Source: an uncultured Bacteroides sp. (lineage in GTDB: Bacteria; Bacteroidota; Bacteroidia; Bacteroidales; Bacteroidaceae). Taken from it: DNA of 64,000 nucleotides. The position numbers and the translations under genes are program-made. The DNA lies in the NCBI GenBank assembly GCA_959606905.1, contig CAUHML010000012.1, positions 10,461 through 74,460 of the forward strand, written 5' to 3'. The notes beneath the pieces were generated by a model, which ran no database searches, had not been told where the DNA came from, and saw nothing but the letters and a program-made list of their open reading frames with translations. Below are positions 44,380 to 54,955 of the stretch, piece after piece. Each line of letters begins with the position of its first letter. Within the stretch, counting starts at the first letter, position 1.

Positions 44380-45165
44380 GCACCGTATTGACACTTCCTA
44401 TCTATGTATATAATATCAGTATTAACTAATAACATATATTGATATGACAACTAATGATGTATTTTTAGATGTCTGTAAAGGGCTAGTGATGTAAATTGTA
44501 ACATTTTTATTCTTAATGTGCTAGGCGATTTTAGAGCATATATAGCTCCGGAAGTCAGATTAAAAACTAGGGAGTGCCGTTACAATGAAGTTCAGGATGC
44601 GCAAGACATTACAAAACAAATCTTGAACCTCGGGCACAATTTCGCTCTAGAAATGAATAAATATTCCGAGAAAAGACATAGTACATTCACAAGGAAAATT
44701 TCAAGTTTGGTACGGATTATATATGGTTTACAAAAGTTAATTTAAACCGCTAATTTGTTGTTTGCATATAGGAAAGTAGTTATATTTGTATAGTTCTTTG
44801 AGGACAAGACATTGTTGGAAAATAAAAGAAGTGCCTTGATATTTGGAATCGTCAATTCAATAAAAGGACAAACGAGGTACAGAAGGTAACTCATATCAGG
44901 TAGGTTATTCATCTGTGTGTTTGTACAAGCGTTTGACGATGCTTTCGAGTTTATACAGGTGATAGTCCACTTTCTTTATTATATAATGTTTTCATAGACT
45001 GTCGGGAAGTCAAAAAATTGCGCCATTGTGAAAAAAGTATTTCATTTTATCTGTATTAATTATGCTGGCTAGAGCATTTATAAATGTCTAATATTAAAAA
45101 ATGATAACGCCTAAAAAGGAATCTTAGTTTCCGGAAATGTATGTTTTTGATGCGGTTAATCTGGT
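44380..45165. other. Gene-poor, AT-rich region
   Basis: About 790 bases without a convincing gene. A 75-codon frame at 44518-44745 has no recognisable family and no promoter. It may be decayed DNA. A good promoter at 44758-44788 reads to the right into nothing recognised. The repeat copy on the left and the reduced coding density suggest a recombination scar. Confidence 0.5.
44758..44788 (+). promoter_or_regulatory. Orphan Bacteroides-type promoter
   Basis: TTG (44758-44760), 20 bases, TATATTTG (44781-44788) match the consensus. No gene lies downstream on this strand for 1.2 kb, and the opposite strand carries the sigma factor gene from 45711 to 45166. Confidence 0.55.
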
Positions 45166-45711
45166 TCAAAACAAGTAATAGTACTTTTCTCCTAATTTTT
45201 TTCTGATGCTTTTTAGGGCAGCAGTGATATGTGCTTCTACTGTTTTGATTGAGATATTCATTTCATCTGCTATTTCTTGATTACTTTTATGCTCCTCCCT
45301 GCTTTTTTTAAAAATCGTCTGGCATTTGGTGGGAAGTTGACAAACTGCTTCTTTTATTAAATTTTGTAATTCTTTAAATTCCAATTCTTCTTCGCTGTTA
45401 TAATGTTCGTCTGAATTTTCTTTCAATATATCTATTGATACTTTTTGTTTTTTGTCACGTAGATAATTTAGTGCCCTATTCTTTGCCGATTGAAATAGAT
45501 AAGATTTTAAAGATAAAGAGAAATCAATATTTTCTCTATGTTCCCAGACATATATAAACAATTCAGCTGTTATTTCTTCAGCTTCAGTTTTGTTTTCGAT
45601 ATAAAGCGATATGAAACGGCATAATGGTGTAAAATAACTTCTGTATAAATGTTCAAATACTACTTGGTTACCTGATTGGATTAGTCTAATCCATAGAATA
45701 TCATCTATCAT
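45166..45711 (-). CDS. ECF RNA polymerase sigma factor
   Basis: A 181-residue sigma-70 family factor with region 2 (about 20-90: FEHLYRSYFTPLCRFI...AEEITAELFIYVWEHRE) and region 4 (about 125-178: LPTKCQTIFKKSREEHKSNQEIA with helix MNISIKTVEAHITAAL). It matches the Bacteroides ECF group that serves SusC/SusD loci and is held by a FecR anti-sigma factor. Here sigma and anti-sigma genes are divergent, separated by 293 bases, not in the usual head-to-tail order. It should turn on the M60 PUL when the STN domain of the SusC protein reports ligand. Confidence 0.92.
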   Translation of the reverse strand: MIDDILWIRLIQSGNQVVFEHLYRSYFTPLCRFISLYIENKTEAEEITAELFIYVWEHRENIDFSLSLKSYLFQSAKNRALNYLRDKKQKVSIDILKENSDEHYNSEEELEFKELQNLIKEAVCQLPTKCQTIFKKSREEHKSNQEIADEMNISIKTVEAHITAALKSIRKKLGEKYYYLF

Positions 45712-45726
45712 AAATTATACTTTTTG

Positions 45727-45756
45727 CAAATATATACCAAAAAAGTAATTCGCAAA
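45727..45756 (-). promoter_or_regulatory. Promoter of the ECF sigma gene
   Basis: On the minus strand TTTG (45756-45753), 18 bases, TATATTTG (45734-45727). The spacing is one or two bases short of the usual 19-21. The -7 element ends 15 bases before the ATG at 45711, so the leader would be very short. Confidence 0.5.
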
Positions 45757-46004
45757 TAAAAAAAGAAAAAAAAATCAAAAAGTGGGGATTGTATATTAAG
45801 GATTGATGGACTTTATGTGTGAAATAGAACTATAAACAGTTTATCTCTAAAAACATATTTCTCTTGATTGTTTTTGGGAGTATTAGAAAGGAAATGATTT
45901 ATTTTTTATAATTTGAAAAAAATAGGTTTTTGATATAGGGTTGCTCTTGGGTTGTGTGTGTTATTAATAAAGAGACGAAAATTTAATGAAAAAATAGGTG
46001 TAGT

Positions 46005-46994
46005 ATGGATAAAATACCTTGGACATTAATTATTGCAAAGTTAAGTAATACTCTGACAGAAGCTGATAACCGTTTGTTAGAAGAATGGTTACAGAATGAT
46101 TTGCATAAAGAAATCTATTTATCTGTGGCACATGTCTGGCATTCTGTTCAGTCTAAAGTTCGGGATTATGAACCTGATGAAGACTATTATTGGACTTTTA
46201 TATCTAATCGGATTAATAAAGTAGAAAAGAAAAAGAAAGTGCGTCATTTCTTAATGAATCGTATGGTGCGGGTAGGCATTGCTGTAAGTTTGCTTTTAAT
46301 AATAGGATTTTCCTTGCTTGTATATCTAGTACCGATGAAAAACAATGATATTCAATTGCCTGTATATTCTTCTTTGGAAGGTAAAGCTAAAATTGTTCTC
46401 ACTGATAGTACAGTGGTGTGGTTGAGAAAGAATAGCACATTGGCTTGTTTGTCTGATTTCTCTGGGAAAGAACGTAGGGTAAAATTGAATGGTGCAGCTT
46501 TTTTTGAGGTTAAATCAGATAAAAATCATCCTTTTATTGTGGAGGTACGAGATTTGAATGTGAAAGTGCACGGTACAAAATTTGTGGTATCTGCTTCCCG
46601 GTTTCAAGAAGATGTTGTGGTTGGATTGGAGGAAGGTTCGGTGGAACTGATATCACCTACAGTAAAGAGTCAGTTCATAATTCCCGGTGAAGTTGCTGAA
46701 TATAATAAAAAAAACGGTCAGCTGAGCGTGAAAAAAGAAGATATAGCTATTTATAATTCGTGGATGGCAAATGATATATCTTTTAATAGTAGTACATTAG
46801 AATATATCTGTAAAATACTTTCTTTTAGGTTTGGTAAAAATATTAAGGTAGATCCTTCTATTGGTACTCGTTATCGTTATATGTTTCATTTGCATGATGA
46901 GACTTTAGATGAATTACTTGATATGCTAACTTCTATCAATCCAATACAGTATGAATATATGGATTCGAATACTATATTTATTTCTAATCAATGA
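46005..46994 (+). CDS. FecR-family anti-sigma factor
   Basis: A 329-residue inner membrane protein. The cytoplasmic N-terminus (1-80) binds the sigma factor and includes LSNTLTEADNRLLEEWL. One membrane helix follows (about 90-108). The periplasmic FecR domain (about 120-220) has ALTDSTVVWL-type strands, GAAFFEVKSDKNHPFIVEV and KVHGTKFVVS. The C-terminal part (about 255-329) is the DUF4974/STN-like domain that touches the SusC N-terminus. It lies 121 bases upstream of the STN-containing SusC gene and completes a surface-signalling relay with the divergent sigma factor. Confidence 0.92.
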   Translation: MDKIPWTLIIAKLSNTLTEADNRLLEEWLQNDLHKEIYLSVAHVWHSVQSKVRDYEPDEDYYWTFISNRINKVEKKKKVRHFLMNRMVRVGIAVSLLLIIGFSLLVYLVPMKNNDIQLPVYSSLEGKAKIVLTDSTVVWLRKNSTLACLSDFSGKERRVKLNGAAFFEVKSDKNHPFIVEVRDLNVKVHGTKFVVSASRFQEDVVVGLEEGSVELISPTVKSQFIIPGEVAEYNKKNGQLSVKKEDIAIYNSWMANDISFNSSTLEYICKILSFRFGKNIKVDPSIGTRYRYMFHLHDETLDELLDMLTSINPIQYEYMDSNTIFISNQ

Positions 46995-47124
46995 TTTAAT
47001 CTTTTAATTTTTTATTTATGGATACTAGCTGATAGCCATTGTTATGCTCTTTTTTCTAGAGGATTATGTTCGAATAAATGAATGTTTATGTGCTTTGTTT
47101 AATATTTAGTAACTTTTGAAAAAC

Positions 47125-50100
47125 ATGAATTTGAAACAATTTTTTTGTGCCTTTTTCTGTACCTTTTGTCTTTTTATTGGTACGGTAGCAGCTCAGTCAG
47201 GAGGTGGAATTACTCTTTCTTTAAAAGACGTTTCTTTACAGGAAGCTATGCAAAGAGTACAAAAAGTAAGTGATTATACTTTTTTTTATGATGTCAATCA
47301 GATTGATATCAGTCAAAAAGTGAGTTTCTCAGTTAAAAAAGCTAATATTCAGACTGCTGTAAGTAAGATGCTGGATAAAACTGCTATTTCATTTGAAATA
47401 AAAGGGAAACAAATCATTCTGAAAAGAGGAATCGGAAAAACTCCCAAAGGTACGGGGCTTTCACGCAAAATAACAGGTATAGTTGTTGATGATTTGGGAG
47501 CCCCTGTTATCGGGGCTACTGTCATTGTGCAGGGAACCGTTAATGGAGTTTTAACGGACATTGATGGGAAATATGCTATTGAAGCAAAGAAAAATCAGGT
47601 GTTGGAATACCGTTTTGTTGGTTACAAAGGAGTGGAAAAAACTGTCGGAGATGATGATCGTATTAATGTGACATTGGCCGAAAGCAATGTTAATTTGGAT
47701 GACGTGGTCGTTATTGGTTATGGTTCACAGAAGAAAGAAAGCGTTGTTGCTTCTATTAATTCTATAAAACCGGCCGATATTGCTGTTCCTACTCGTAGTT
47801 TATCCAATTCGATTGCCGGACGGGTCGCAGGTGTGGTTGCTATTCAACGCTCGGGAGAACCTGGTAATGATGATGCGTCTTTTTGGATTCGCGGTCAAAG
47901 CTCCTATATGGGCGGAACAAATCCTCTTATTTTAGTTGACGGCGTGCCCCGTGATATGAATGATATTGATGTGGATGAGATAGAGACATTTACCGTGTTG
48001 AAAGATGCTGCTGCTACGGCAGTATACGGTGCGGAAGGTGCTAATGGGGTAGTGCTTATCACTTCTAAACGTGGTATAGCACAAAAAACCCGAGTGGATA
48101 TTAACGCTCAGTTTTCCATTATAACTCCCACTAGATTACCTGAATTGATGGACTCATATAACTTTTTGAATATGTTTACAGAGGCGGAATGGAACGATGT
48201 CGGAAATCCGGGAAGGTTTTTGGATTTTGTAGGAACGTATGATCGGGATATATTGGAGAAATATCGTACCGGGGCGGATTTGGACTTATACCCTAACTCC
48301 GATTGGATGGAATTGTTGTCAGAACATACCACGAATCAACGTTATACAATAAATTTCAGAGGAGGTTCGGAAAAAACCAAATTCTTTGCTTCAGGAGCTT
48401 ACTATAAAGAAGATGGGATTTTTGATTCTAATACTTCCGAAGGGTATAATGCCAATACAGGGTTACAACGTTTTAATTTGCGTTCCAATGTAGATATGGA
48501 TATCACAAGCACAACTAAATTGTCCATTGATTTAAGTGGACAATATAAAACCCGAAGCCAGTCTGCTAGCAGTTCTGATGCCGTTTTTGGCGCTATAACC
48601 GTTTGTCCGGTGTTTATCATTCCTTTCTATTATTCAGATGGCTCTTTGTCTCAGTTGACAAGGGAAGCGGACCAGAGAACCAATCCTTATAATTTATTGA
48701 ATCAAAGCGGGTATACGAAAACTTGGTCCGCTTCTGTTCAGTCTAAAGTACAGTTGGAACAAAAGTTGGATTTTATAACCAAAGGATTATCAGTAAGGGG
48801 GGCTGTCAGTTTTGATGCTGATTTTACTTCGTCCATGAAGCGTACGAAGAAACCGGCTACTTTTTTCTCAAATAAACGTGATGACTTTGGCAATTTGATT
48901 ATGCAATCAGTAAGTGTAGAAGAAGCTTTATCTGATCCTGTGAAATCTTCTACTTCTGGTGAAAAGAGAATTTACATTGAAGGAGCGCTGAATTACAAAC
49001 GTCTGTTTGGAGAAAAACATGACGTAAATGGTATTTTAGTTTATAGCCAGAAAGAGACGCAATATCAAAATGTGGATGGCTTGAAGCTTTTGCCTTATCG
49101 TAAACAGAATCTTGTGGGACGTATCTCTTACGGTTATGACAGTCGTTATATGCTGGAAGGAAGTTTTGGTATGACGGGGAGTGAAAATTTTGCAGAAGGG
49201 CATCGGTGGGGAATATTTCCTGCAGTAGGTGCTGCTTGGTATATCAGTAATGAGAGTTTTATTCGTAACCACAGCGCAGCCAAGTGGCTTTCAAAGTTGA
49301 AACTGCGTACTTCTTATGGTATGACTGGTAATGATAATATAGGTCCTAGTTCACGATTCCCTTATCGTGAACAATTGAAAACGAATGATTCCGGTTATGC
49401 ATTTAATATTCCTGTAGGAAGTTCGGGTGGGAATCCTAGTGGAGGCAATGGTATTGTAGAAAGTACGTTTGCCGCTCCGGTTTTGAGTTGGGAAATAGAA
49501 AAAAAATTTAATGTAGGTGTAGACTTGGGATTTTTTGATAATCGAATTGATATTACAGCCGATTATTTCTTCAACAGACGTGAAGATATTCTGATTCAGC
49601 GAAAGATTGTACCGAAAACATTGGGATTCCGGGTTAATCCATGGCAGAATTTTGGTATTGTGGATAATAAGGGCTTGGACGGAAGTCTTACCTTGAATCA
49701 CCAGTTTGGTGACTTGAAAGTTTCAGCTCGTGGAAATATTACATATGTGCGTAATGAAATCGTAGAGTACGATGAAGTCCCTTCTAAATATAATTATCAG
49801 AATTATACCGGACAATCTATAGGACAACCTTATTGTTATATAGCGGAAGGGCTCTATACGCCGGATGATTTTACTACAACCACTACTTCTACCGAAGGAT
49901 ATCTGTATGAGCTGAAGGCTGATGTGCCTAAACCTGCCGCTAACGTGGCTCCCGGGGATATCAAATATAAAGATTTGAATGGAGATGGATTGATTAATGA
50001 GTATGATATGACTTACGAAAATGGACTGAATTCGACCAATCCGGAATTGGTCTATGGCTTTGGATTGAATCTGGAATATAAAGGCTTTTTTGCGGGCATT

Positions 50101-50538
50101 TTCTTTCAGGGGGTAGGCAAGACTACTGTCAATCTGATGAGCAATTCTAACTACTTTATGCCTTTTATCAGAGGTGTAGAAGGTGGGTCGGCTCGTATGG
50201 AGGCTTTAAGCCATTGGAGTGCAGACAATCCATATAATCAGGATGTGTTATATCCTCGTATACATGCGGCCAAGTTTGATCATAACATAGAAAAAAGTAC
50301 TTGGTGGTATCGTGACGGTAGTTTTTTACGTCTGAAAAATGTGGAGTTTGGATATGAATTCAGTAAAGATATGATTAAAAAAATGCGTATGACTAATTTA
50401 CGCCTGTATGTTCAAGGAACTAATTTGGCTGTATGGGATAATATAAAATTGTGGGATCCTGAGTTGGGCAACAGTAATTCAGGGGCAAAATACCCTCTTG
50501 GAGCTACTTGGACTGTTGGATTGGAAGTATCATTTTAA
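47125..50538 (+). CDS. SusC-family TonB-dependent transporter with STN signalling domain
   Basis: A 1137-residue outer membrane receptor. After the signal peptide (about 1-24) an STN domain (about 28-95: ITLSLKDVSLQEAMQRVQKV...TFFYDVNQID) precedes the carboxypeptidase-D-like domain (ITGIVVDDLGAPVIGATVIVQG), plug with DVVVIGYGSQKKESVV and WIRGQSSY, and the barrel, ending TWTVGLEVSF. The STN domain lets it signal to the FecR protein encoded upstream. I use the ATG at 47125, not a TTG nine bases earlier. The substrate is probably a host O-glycopeptide or a mucin glycan, judging from the M60 peptidase two genes on. Confidence 0.93.
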   Translation: MNLKQFFCAFFCTFCLFIGTVAAQSGGGITLSLKDVSLQEAMQRVQKVSDYTFFYDVNQIDISQKVSFSVKKANIQTAVSKMLDKTAISFEIKGKQIILKRGIGKTPKGTGLSRKITGIVVDDLGAPVIGATVIVQGTVNGVLTDIDGKYAIEAKKNQVLEYRFVGYKGVEKTVGDDDRINVTLAESNVNLDDVVVIGYGSQKKESVVASINSIKPADIAVPTRSLSNSIAGRVAGVVAIQRSGEPGNDDASFWIRGQSSYMGGTNPLILVDGVPRDMNDIDVDEIETFTVLKDAAATAVYGAEGANGVVLITSKRGIAQKTRVDINAQFSIITPTRLPELMDSYNFLNMFTEAEWNDVGNPGRFLDFVGTYDRDILEKYRTGADLDLYPNSDWMELLSEHTTNQRYTINFRGGSEKTKFFASGAYYKEDGIFDSNTSEGYNANTGLQRFNLRSNVDMDITSTTKLSIDLSGQYKTRSQSASSSDAVFGAITVCPVFIIPFYYSDGSLSQLTREADQRTNPYNLLNQSGYTKTWSASVQSKVQLEQKLDFITKGLSVRGAVSFDADFTSSMKRTKKPATFFSNKRDDFGNLIMQSVSVEEALSDPVKSSTSGEKRIYIEGALNYKRLFGEKHDVNGILVYSQKETQYQNVDGLKLLPYRKQNLVGRISYGYDSRYMLEGSFGMTGSENFAEGHRWGIFPAVGAAWYISNESFIRNHSAAKWLSKLKLRTSYGMTGNDNIGPSSRFPYREQLKTNDSGYAFNIPVGSSGGNPSGGNGIVESTFAAPVLSWEIEKKFNVGVDLGFFDNRIDITADYFFNRREDILIQRKIVPKTLGFRVNPWQNFGIVDNKGLDGSLTLNHQFGDLKVSARGNITYVRNEIVEYDEVPSKYNYQNYTGQSIGQPYCYIAEGLYTPDDFTTTTTSTEGYLYELKADVPKPAANVAPGDIKYKDLNGDGLINEYDMTYENGLNSTNPELVYGFGLNLEYKGFFAGIFFQGVGKTTVNLMSNSNYFMPFIRGVEGGSARMEALSHWSADNPYNQDVLYPRIHAAKFDHNIEKSTWWYRDGSFLRLKNVEFGYEFSKDMIKKMRMTNLRLYVQGTNLAVWDNIKLWDPELGNSNSGAKYPLGATWTVGLEVSF

Positions 50539-50550
50539 AAACTTAAAGAT

Positions 50551-52545
50551 ATGAAAATATTATTCAAAAAAATACTATATACATTGGTGTTAAGCGTAGG
50601 ATTGATAAGTGTGTCCTCTTGTGCCGATTATCTGGATGTATCAGATGAGATAGCCGACAATTTGTCACTTGAAGATGTGTTTGAAAATAAAGGGTATGTA
50701 CAGAAATGGCATGCTAATATTTTTAATAGTATTTGTGCATATGAATTTATGGGCGGCGCTGGAGAAGAGAATGGTTTTTCAGGAGTTTGGAATTTGCTGT
50801 CGGGTGAAGTTACTGCTAATGGTGGTTCTGCCTATACAACAATGATAAATGGCTTTACGGCAGATACGGCTCCATTCCATCGTTGGAGTAGTATTTATGC
50901 ATATATACGTCAGTCTATGATTCTGTTAGAACATATAAAACCTGTTGGAGATCCAAACTCTCTTTCGGACACTTATTTAAGCTCGGTACAAGTGGAGCGT
51001 ATGAAAATGGAAGCAAAGTTTTTTATTGCTTATAATTATTTATCATTGTTTGAATTATATGGCCCTGTACCTATTATAAAAGAGATAGCTGATCCGAATG
51101 ATCCTAATTTTACAGATTATCCGCGTGCTTCAGTGGATGAGATGGTGGCATATATTGATGGTTTGTTTGGGGAGGTCATCAATTCGGATGCTATACCGGA
51201 AACGACGTTTGCTTCCGGTGGGGCTTCCGAAAACAGGGATCATTCTGACCATAATAATGCCAAATATGCTTTGAGTGAAGCTGTACGTCCTACTAAAGCG
51301 GCTGCTTTGGCGTTGCGTGCTCGTCTGTGGGTATATGCTGCTTCTCCACTGTTTAATGGCGGATATACAGAGGCTGTCCAGACTGTAAACTACGATGGAA
51401 CTCCTATTTTTCCGGCTTCTAATCCTGAAAAATGGAAAACAGCCAAACAACATTTGGAAACGTTTCTGAATTTTGCAGAGGATATGGGATATGGTTTGTT
51501 TGAAGTTGAGGAGGAAGGGATTGTCAATGCAGACAAATCGGTTTATGAACTTTTTCAATATTACAATGATGAAATTATTTGGGCTACAAATCAGAATGGT
51601 TATTATGCTGTAAGTTCTGCAATGGAAAAAAGAAGCAATCCTCGAGGCGTATATAACGGTTGGGCGAACTTAGGAGTTTTTCAAGAGACGGTTGATGCTT
51701 TTTTCATGAGTAATGGATTAGAAATAAACGATTCTGGCAGTGGATATTCAGAGGAAGGCTTTGCGGATTTGCCTAATCGGATTAATGAAGACAAACGTGT
51801 TGATAAAAATGTTTATAATATGTATCACGGTCGGGAACCTCGTTTTTATGCTGCTATTACTTATGAAGGACGAAGCTGGCATGTACAGCCCCCCGGTAAT
51901 GCCAATTATGTGACAAGTTTTGCAAAAGGAGGAGATACGGATTTGTCAAGACTTGAGAATCCGAAAACGGGATATATGCTTTATAAGTTCAAAAACCGAC
52001 AAGTGTATGGTACAACTCGTCCGGCTTCCGGTGGAAAATTGGAATTGTTCAAACAATGGGCTCGTCCAAATATCCTGCTTCGTTTAGCAGATTTTTATTT
52101 GTACTATGCGGAAGCTTGTAACGAAGTGGATCCTGGTGATCCTAATGTTATCGAATATCTGGATCGGGTACGTCGTCGTGCTGGTATACCAGGTTATAAA
52201 GAGTTGAAAGAACAAGGTAAAAAAGATATCATAGGTAATCAGGAGAAACAACGTTGGGCAATTCAACGCGAGCGTCAGGTTGAATTCCTTTGTGAAGGAC
52301 AGCGCTATTTTGATGTACGTCGCTGGATGACTGCCAATGATGCCAACAATCCTTATGACCAACAGATAACGCGCAGTGGTATGGATATGACGCAGCCTAA
52401 TCAAGGAGTAGGTGTAGGTTCTTTCTTTAATCGGGTTGTTTTGGAAAGACGCGCATGGACGCGTGCCATGTTGCTTTATCCGATACCTTATACTGAAATA
52501 CAGCGTTCTCCTGGAAAGATATTGATACAGAATCCTTTATGGTAA
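50551..52545 (+). CDS. SusD/RagB-family lipoprotein, long form
   Basis: A 664-residue lipoprotein (Cys24 in ISVSSC) that partners the SusC protein 12 bases upstream. SusD pattern: KMEAKFFIAYNYLSLFELYGPVPII, RPTKAAALALRARLWVYAASPLFNG, and the C-terminal IQRERQVEFLCEGQRYFDVRRWM. At 664 residues it is well above the usual 480-560, with extra loops in the second half, as is common for SusD proteins of complex host-glycan PULs. It binds the surface ligand; the ligand itself is not known. Confidence 0.92.
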   Translation: MKILFKKILYTLVLSVGLISVSSCADYLDVSDEIADNLSLEDVFENKGYVQKWHANIFNSICAYEFMGGAGEENGFSGVWNLLSGEVTANGGSAYTTMINGFTADTAPFHRWSSIYAYIRQSMILLEHIKPVGDPNSLSDTYLSSVQVERMKMEAKFFIAYNYLSLFELYGPVPIIKEIADPNDPNFTDYPRASVDEMVAYIDGLFGEVINSDAIPETTFASGGASENRDHSDHNNAKYALSEAVRPTKAAALALRARLWVYAASPLFNGGYTEAVQTVNYDGTPIFPASNPEKWKTAKQHLETFLNFAEDMGYGLFEVEEEGIVNADKSVYELFQYYNDEIIWATNQNGYYAVSSAMEKRSNPRGVYNGWANLGVFQETVDAFFMSNGLEINDSGSGYSEEGFADLPNRINEDKRVDKNVYNMYHGREPRFYAAITYEGRSWHVQPPGNANYVTSFAKGGDTDLSRLENPKTGYMLYKFKNRQVYGTTRPASGGKLELFKQWARPNILLRLADFYLYYAEACNEVDPGDPNVIEYLDRVRRRAGIPGYKELKEQGKKDIIGNQEKQRWAIQRERQVEFLCEGQRYFDVRRWMTANDANNPYDQQITRSGMDMTQPNQGVGVGSFFNRVVLERRAWTRAMLLYPIPYTEIQRSPGKILIQNPLW

Positions 52546-52648
52546 AGTAATGTAGCTTGTTAATGTAAGATATATTGAGATAAGATATTCCTTATATTTT
52601 ACGTTAATAGTTCTATCATTTTTATAAATAATATCTAATTAGACAACT

Positions 52649-54943
52649 ATGATAAAACAACAGATATATATATTTTTCTATTTCTTGCTAACTTTTGTCA
52701 CAATAGCTTGTCAGGAGTCAAATAATGTTTCAGATACAGGCTGGATTAATGGTTTGAAAGCTTATTTGGAGTTTCCAATGGAGGGAGGAAGTGAATATTG
52801 TTCATTTTCCTTACAAAACGGATTGGACGCTTCTTTATTGGAATGCTATGTTCCGGCAAAAGATGCAGGTTGGTGTGAGGCATCTGTGGAAGGAGGTAAG
52901 TTGATAATTCGTGCATTTCGTTCATATACGGATAGTGAACGTCATACTAGTGTAACTGTTGAATATGAACGAAGATATTCTTTTGTAATTCAAGTGAAGC
53001 AAATGGCAGGATTTAGTGAGAATGATATTCCTATTAAAGTTGTGTCTGCTACCGCCGATACAGAGAATAATAATAACGAAATGGATAAGAGCTATGATGA
53101 TGATCTTAATACTTATTTTTGTTCAAAAGGAGGAACAGATGTTACCAAAACTTTTCGAATGACTTATACATTGGAAAGTGGGCATACGCTTTATCGAATA
53201 ATATATACTCCTCGCACAAAAGGCAATAAATGGGGCTCGTTTAATAAATTTGAAGTAGAAGTAGCTACAGGAGATGCGCCGACACAATTTGTAAAAGTAG
53301 CTTCTTTTGAAAGGGGGGATGGAGTGCATACACCACTAGACTTTACACTGGACACTCCTGTTCCTGATGCCAAATATGTTCGTTTTGTAGTCCACTCTGC
53401 TTATATGAAACGTGTCAGTTGTGCAGAAATGGATTTTTTTGAACCCAGTAAGAATCGATTTGATTATCGTAGTATATTTGCGGATGACCTTTATACACAA
53501 TTAAAGGAAGGTGTTACGGATAATCTAATAAAAAATATGCCTGATAATGAGATGCGTAAATTGGCTTTGGCTTTGTCTGAAGGTAATTATGAAAGTAAAT
53601 ATCGTGTAGCAGAATATCGTCCTTATCAGCATCCTTCTGTTATGGCAGCTGTCAATCGGACTTCCCGATATAGCTTAAGTGATAATCCTACGGGAATTTA
53701 TGCTGTAGCTGGAGAAAAATTGTATATTGCTTTGGATAAATTGTATCGTGGAGCTGATATATCCTTGATGGTCAGGGACCTGAATGGTGGATATGGCAAT
53801 TCCAAGACTTACCAGTTGAAAAAAGGGCTGAATATTATTGAACCGACAATTGGCGGCTTGATCTATATATTGAATCATGTAGAGGATAATATTCCTTTAC
53901 TGCTAGAAAATGATTCAGATAAGCAAAGGGCTATGGACAAGACTGTAAAGGTACATATTATAATGGGTAAAGTAAACGGTTATTATGACTGTCATAAAAA
54001 CGTCCCGGAAGAATGGCCTGAAATATTAGAAAATGCTCAATATCAAGATATGGATGTATTAGGGCAATATGCGCATGTAACGTGGCGTGTGTCAGATTTT
54101 CAGACATATACTTCAGATGTTACTATGTTGCTGAATAATTATGATAAATTGGTGTGGTTAGAAGAAGAATTCATAGGATTGGTGAAATATGGTAAGTTAT
54201 TTAATAATCGTATGCATTTTTCCATTGATTATGATGCTACAAGTCCCAATGCCTCCAATTATCGTACAGTTTATCCTCCTCGTAATGCAGCTAAAATATG
54301 TGATCCGCTTCGTTTTGATGTTAATTTGTGGGGACCATCTCATGAAGTTGGACATATGAATCAGACACGTCCAGGTTTAAAATGGATTGGTACTACGGAA
54401 ATTACCAATAATATATTATCTCTTTATGTACAGACCTCTTTTGGGCAGCCTGGTCGATTATTGGATGAAAAAGATGGTAAAACGGTGTATGATTACGGAC
54501 TGGAAAAAGTTGTGGCGAAGAAAATACCGCATAATAGTTCTCAGGCGGATGTTTTTGAACGTTTAGTTCCTTTCTGGCAATTGAAGTTATATATGATAGA
54601 TGTTTTAAAAAAAGAAAATTTTTATCATGATTTGTATGAGTACTTTCGGACTTATGATTATGAAGCTTTAAATGCTGATAAATATACTCAAGGGGTCTAT
54701 CAGTTGGATTTTGTACGCCAGGTTTGTAGGATATCAGGATTGAATATGCTTGATTTTTTTGAGAAGTGGGGATTTCTGACTCCGATTGATGCGGATATAA
54801 ATGATTATAGTAAAGCCCGATTTACAATTACAGAAGGACAGATAACTGCTTTGAAAGATGAGGTTAATAAACAAAATTATAAAATGCCGCATCCGGAAGT
54901 ACATCTTATAAATGAAAATAATATGTATAACTATAATGATTAA
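52649..54943 (+). CDS. M60-family (enhancin-like) zinc metallopeptidase lipoprotein
   Basis: A 764-residue lipoprotein (Cys21 in VTIAC). The N-terminal BACON-like domain (about 30-125) is followed by a discoidin/F5-8C-type binding domain (about 130-260) and the M60 peptidase domain (about 300-740). The zinc site is HEVGH (565-569) in GPSHEVGHMNQ, with Glu584 in TTEITNN as third ligand, matching HExGH-x(8-24)-E of M60. Members from gut Bacteroides and Akkermansia cleave O-glycosylated proteins such as mucins. The PUL order SusC-SusD-M60 suggests that the glycopeptides released are bound and imported by the pair just upstream. Confidence 0.9.
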   Translation: MIKQQIYIFFYFLLTFVTIACQESNNVSDTGWINGLKAYLEFPMEGGSEYCSFSLQNGLDASLLECYVPAKDAGWCEASVEGGKLIIRAFRSYTDSERHTSVTVEYERRYSFVIQVKQMAGFSENDIPIKVVSATADTENNNNEMDKSYDDDLNTYFCSKGGTDVTKTFRMTYTLESGHTLYRIIYTPRTKGNKWGSFNKFEVEVATGDAPTQFVKVASFERGDGVHTPLDFTLDTPVPDAKYVRFVVHSAYMKRVSCAEMDFFEPSKNRFDYRSIFADDLYTQLKEGVTDNLIKNMPDNEMRKLALALSEGNYESKYRVAEYRPYQHPSVMAAVNRTSRYSLSDNPTGIYAVAGEKLYIALDKLYRGADISLMVRDLNGGYGNSKTYQLKKGLNIIEPTIGGLIYILNHVEDNIPLLLENDSDKQRAMDKTVKVHIIMGKVNGYYDCHKNVPEEWPEILENAQYQDMDVLGQYAHVTWRVSDFQTYTSDVTMLLNNYDKLVWLEEEFIGLVKYGKLFNNRMHFSIDYDATSPNASNYRTVYPPRNAAKICDPLRFDVNLWGPSHEVGHMNQTRPGLKWIGTTEITNNILSLYVQTSFGQPGRLLDEKDGKTVYDYGLEKVVAKKIPHNSSQADVFERLVPFWQLKLYMIDVLKKENFYHDLYEYFRTYDYEALNADKYTQGVYQLDFVRQVCRISGLNMLDFFEKWGFLTPIDADINDYSKARFTITEGQITALKDEVNKQNYKMPHPEVHLINENNMYNYND

Positions 54944-54955
54944 ACAAATTGCAAT

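Noticed and set aside
44518..44745. A 75-codon frame on the plus strand in the gene-poor region.
   Set aside because: No promoter, no start-site support and no recognisable family. It may be part of decayed DNA.
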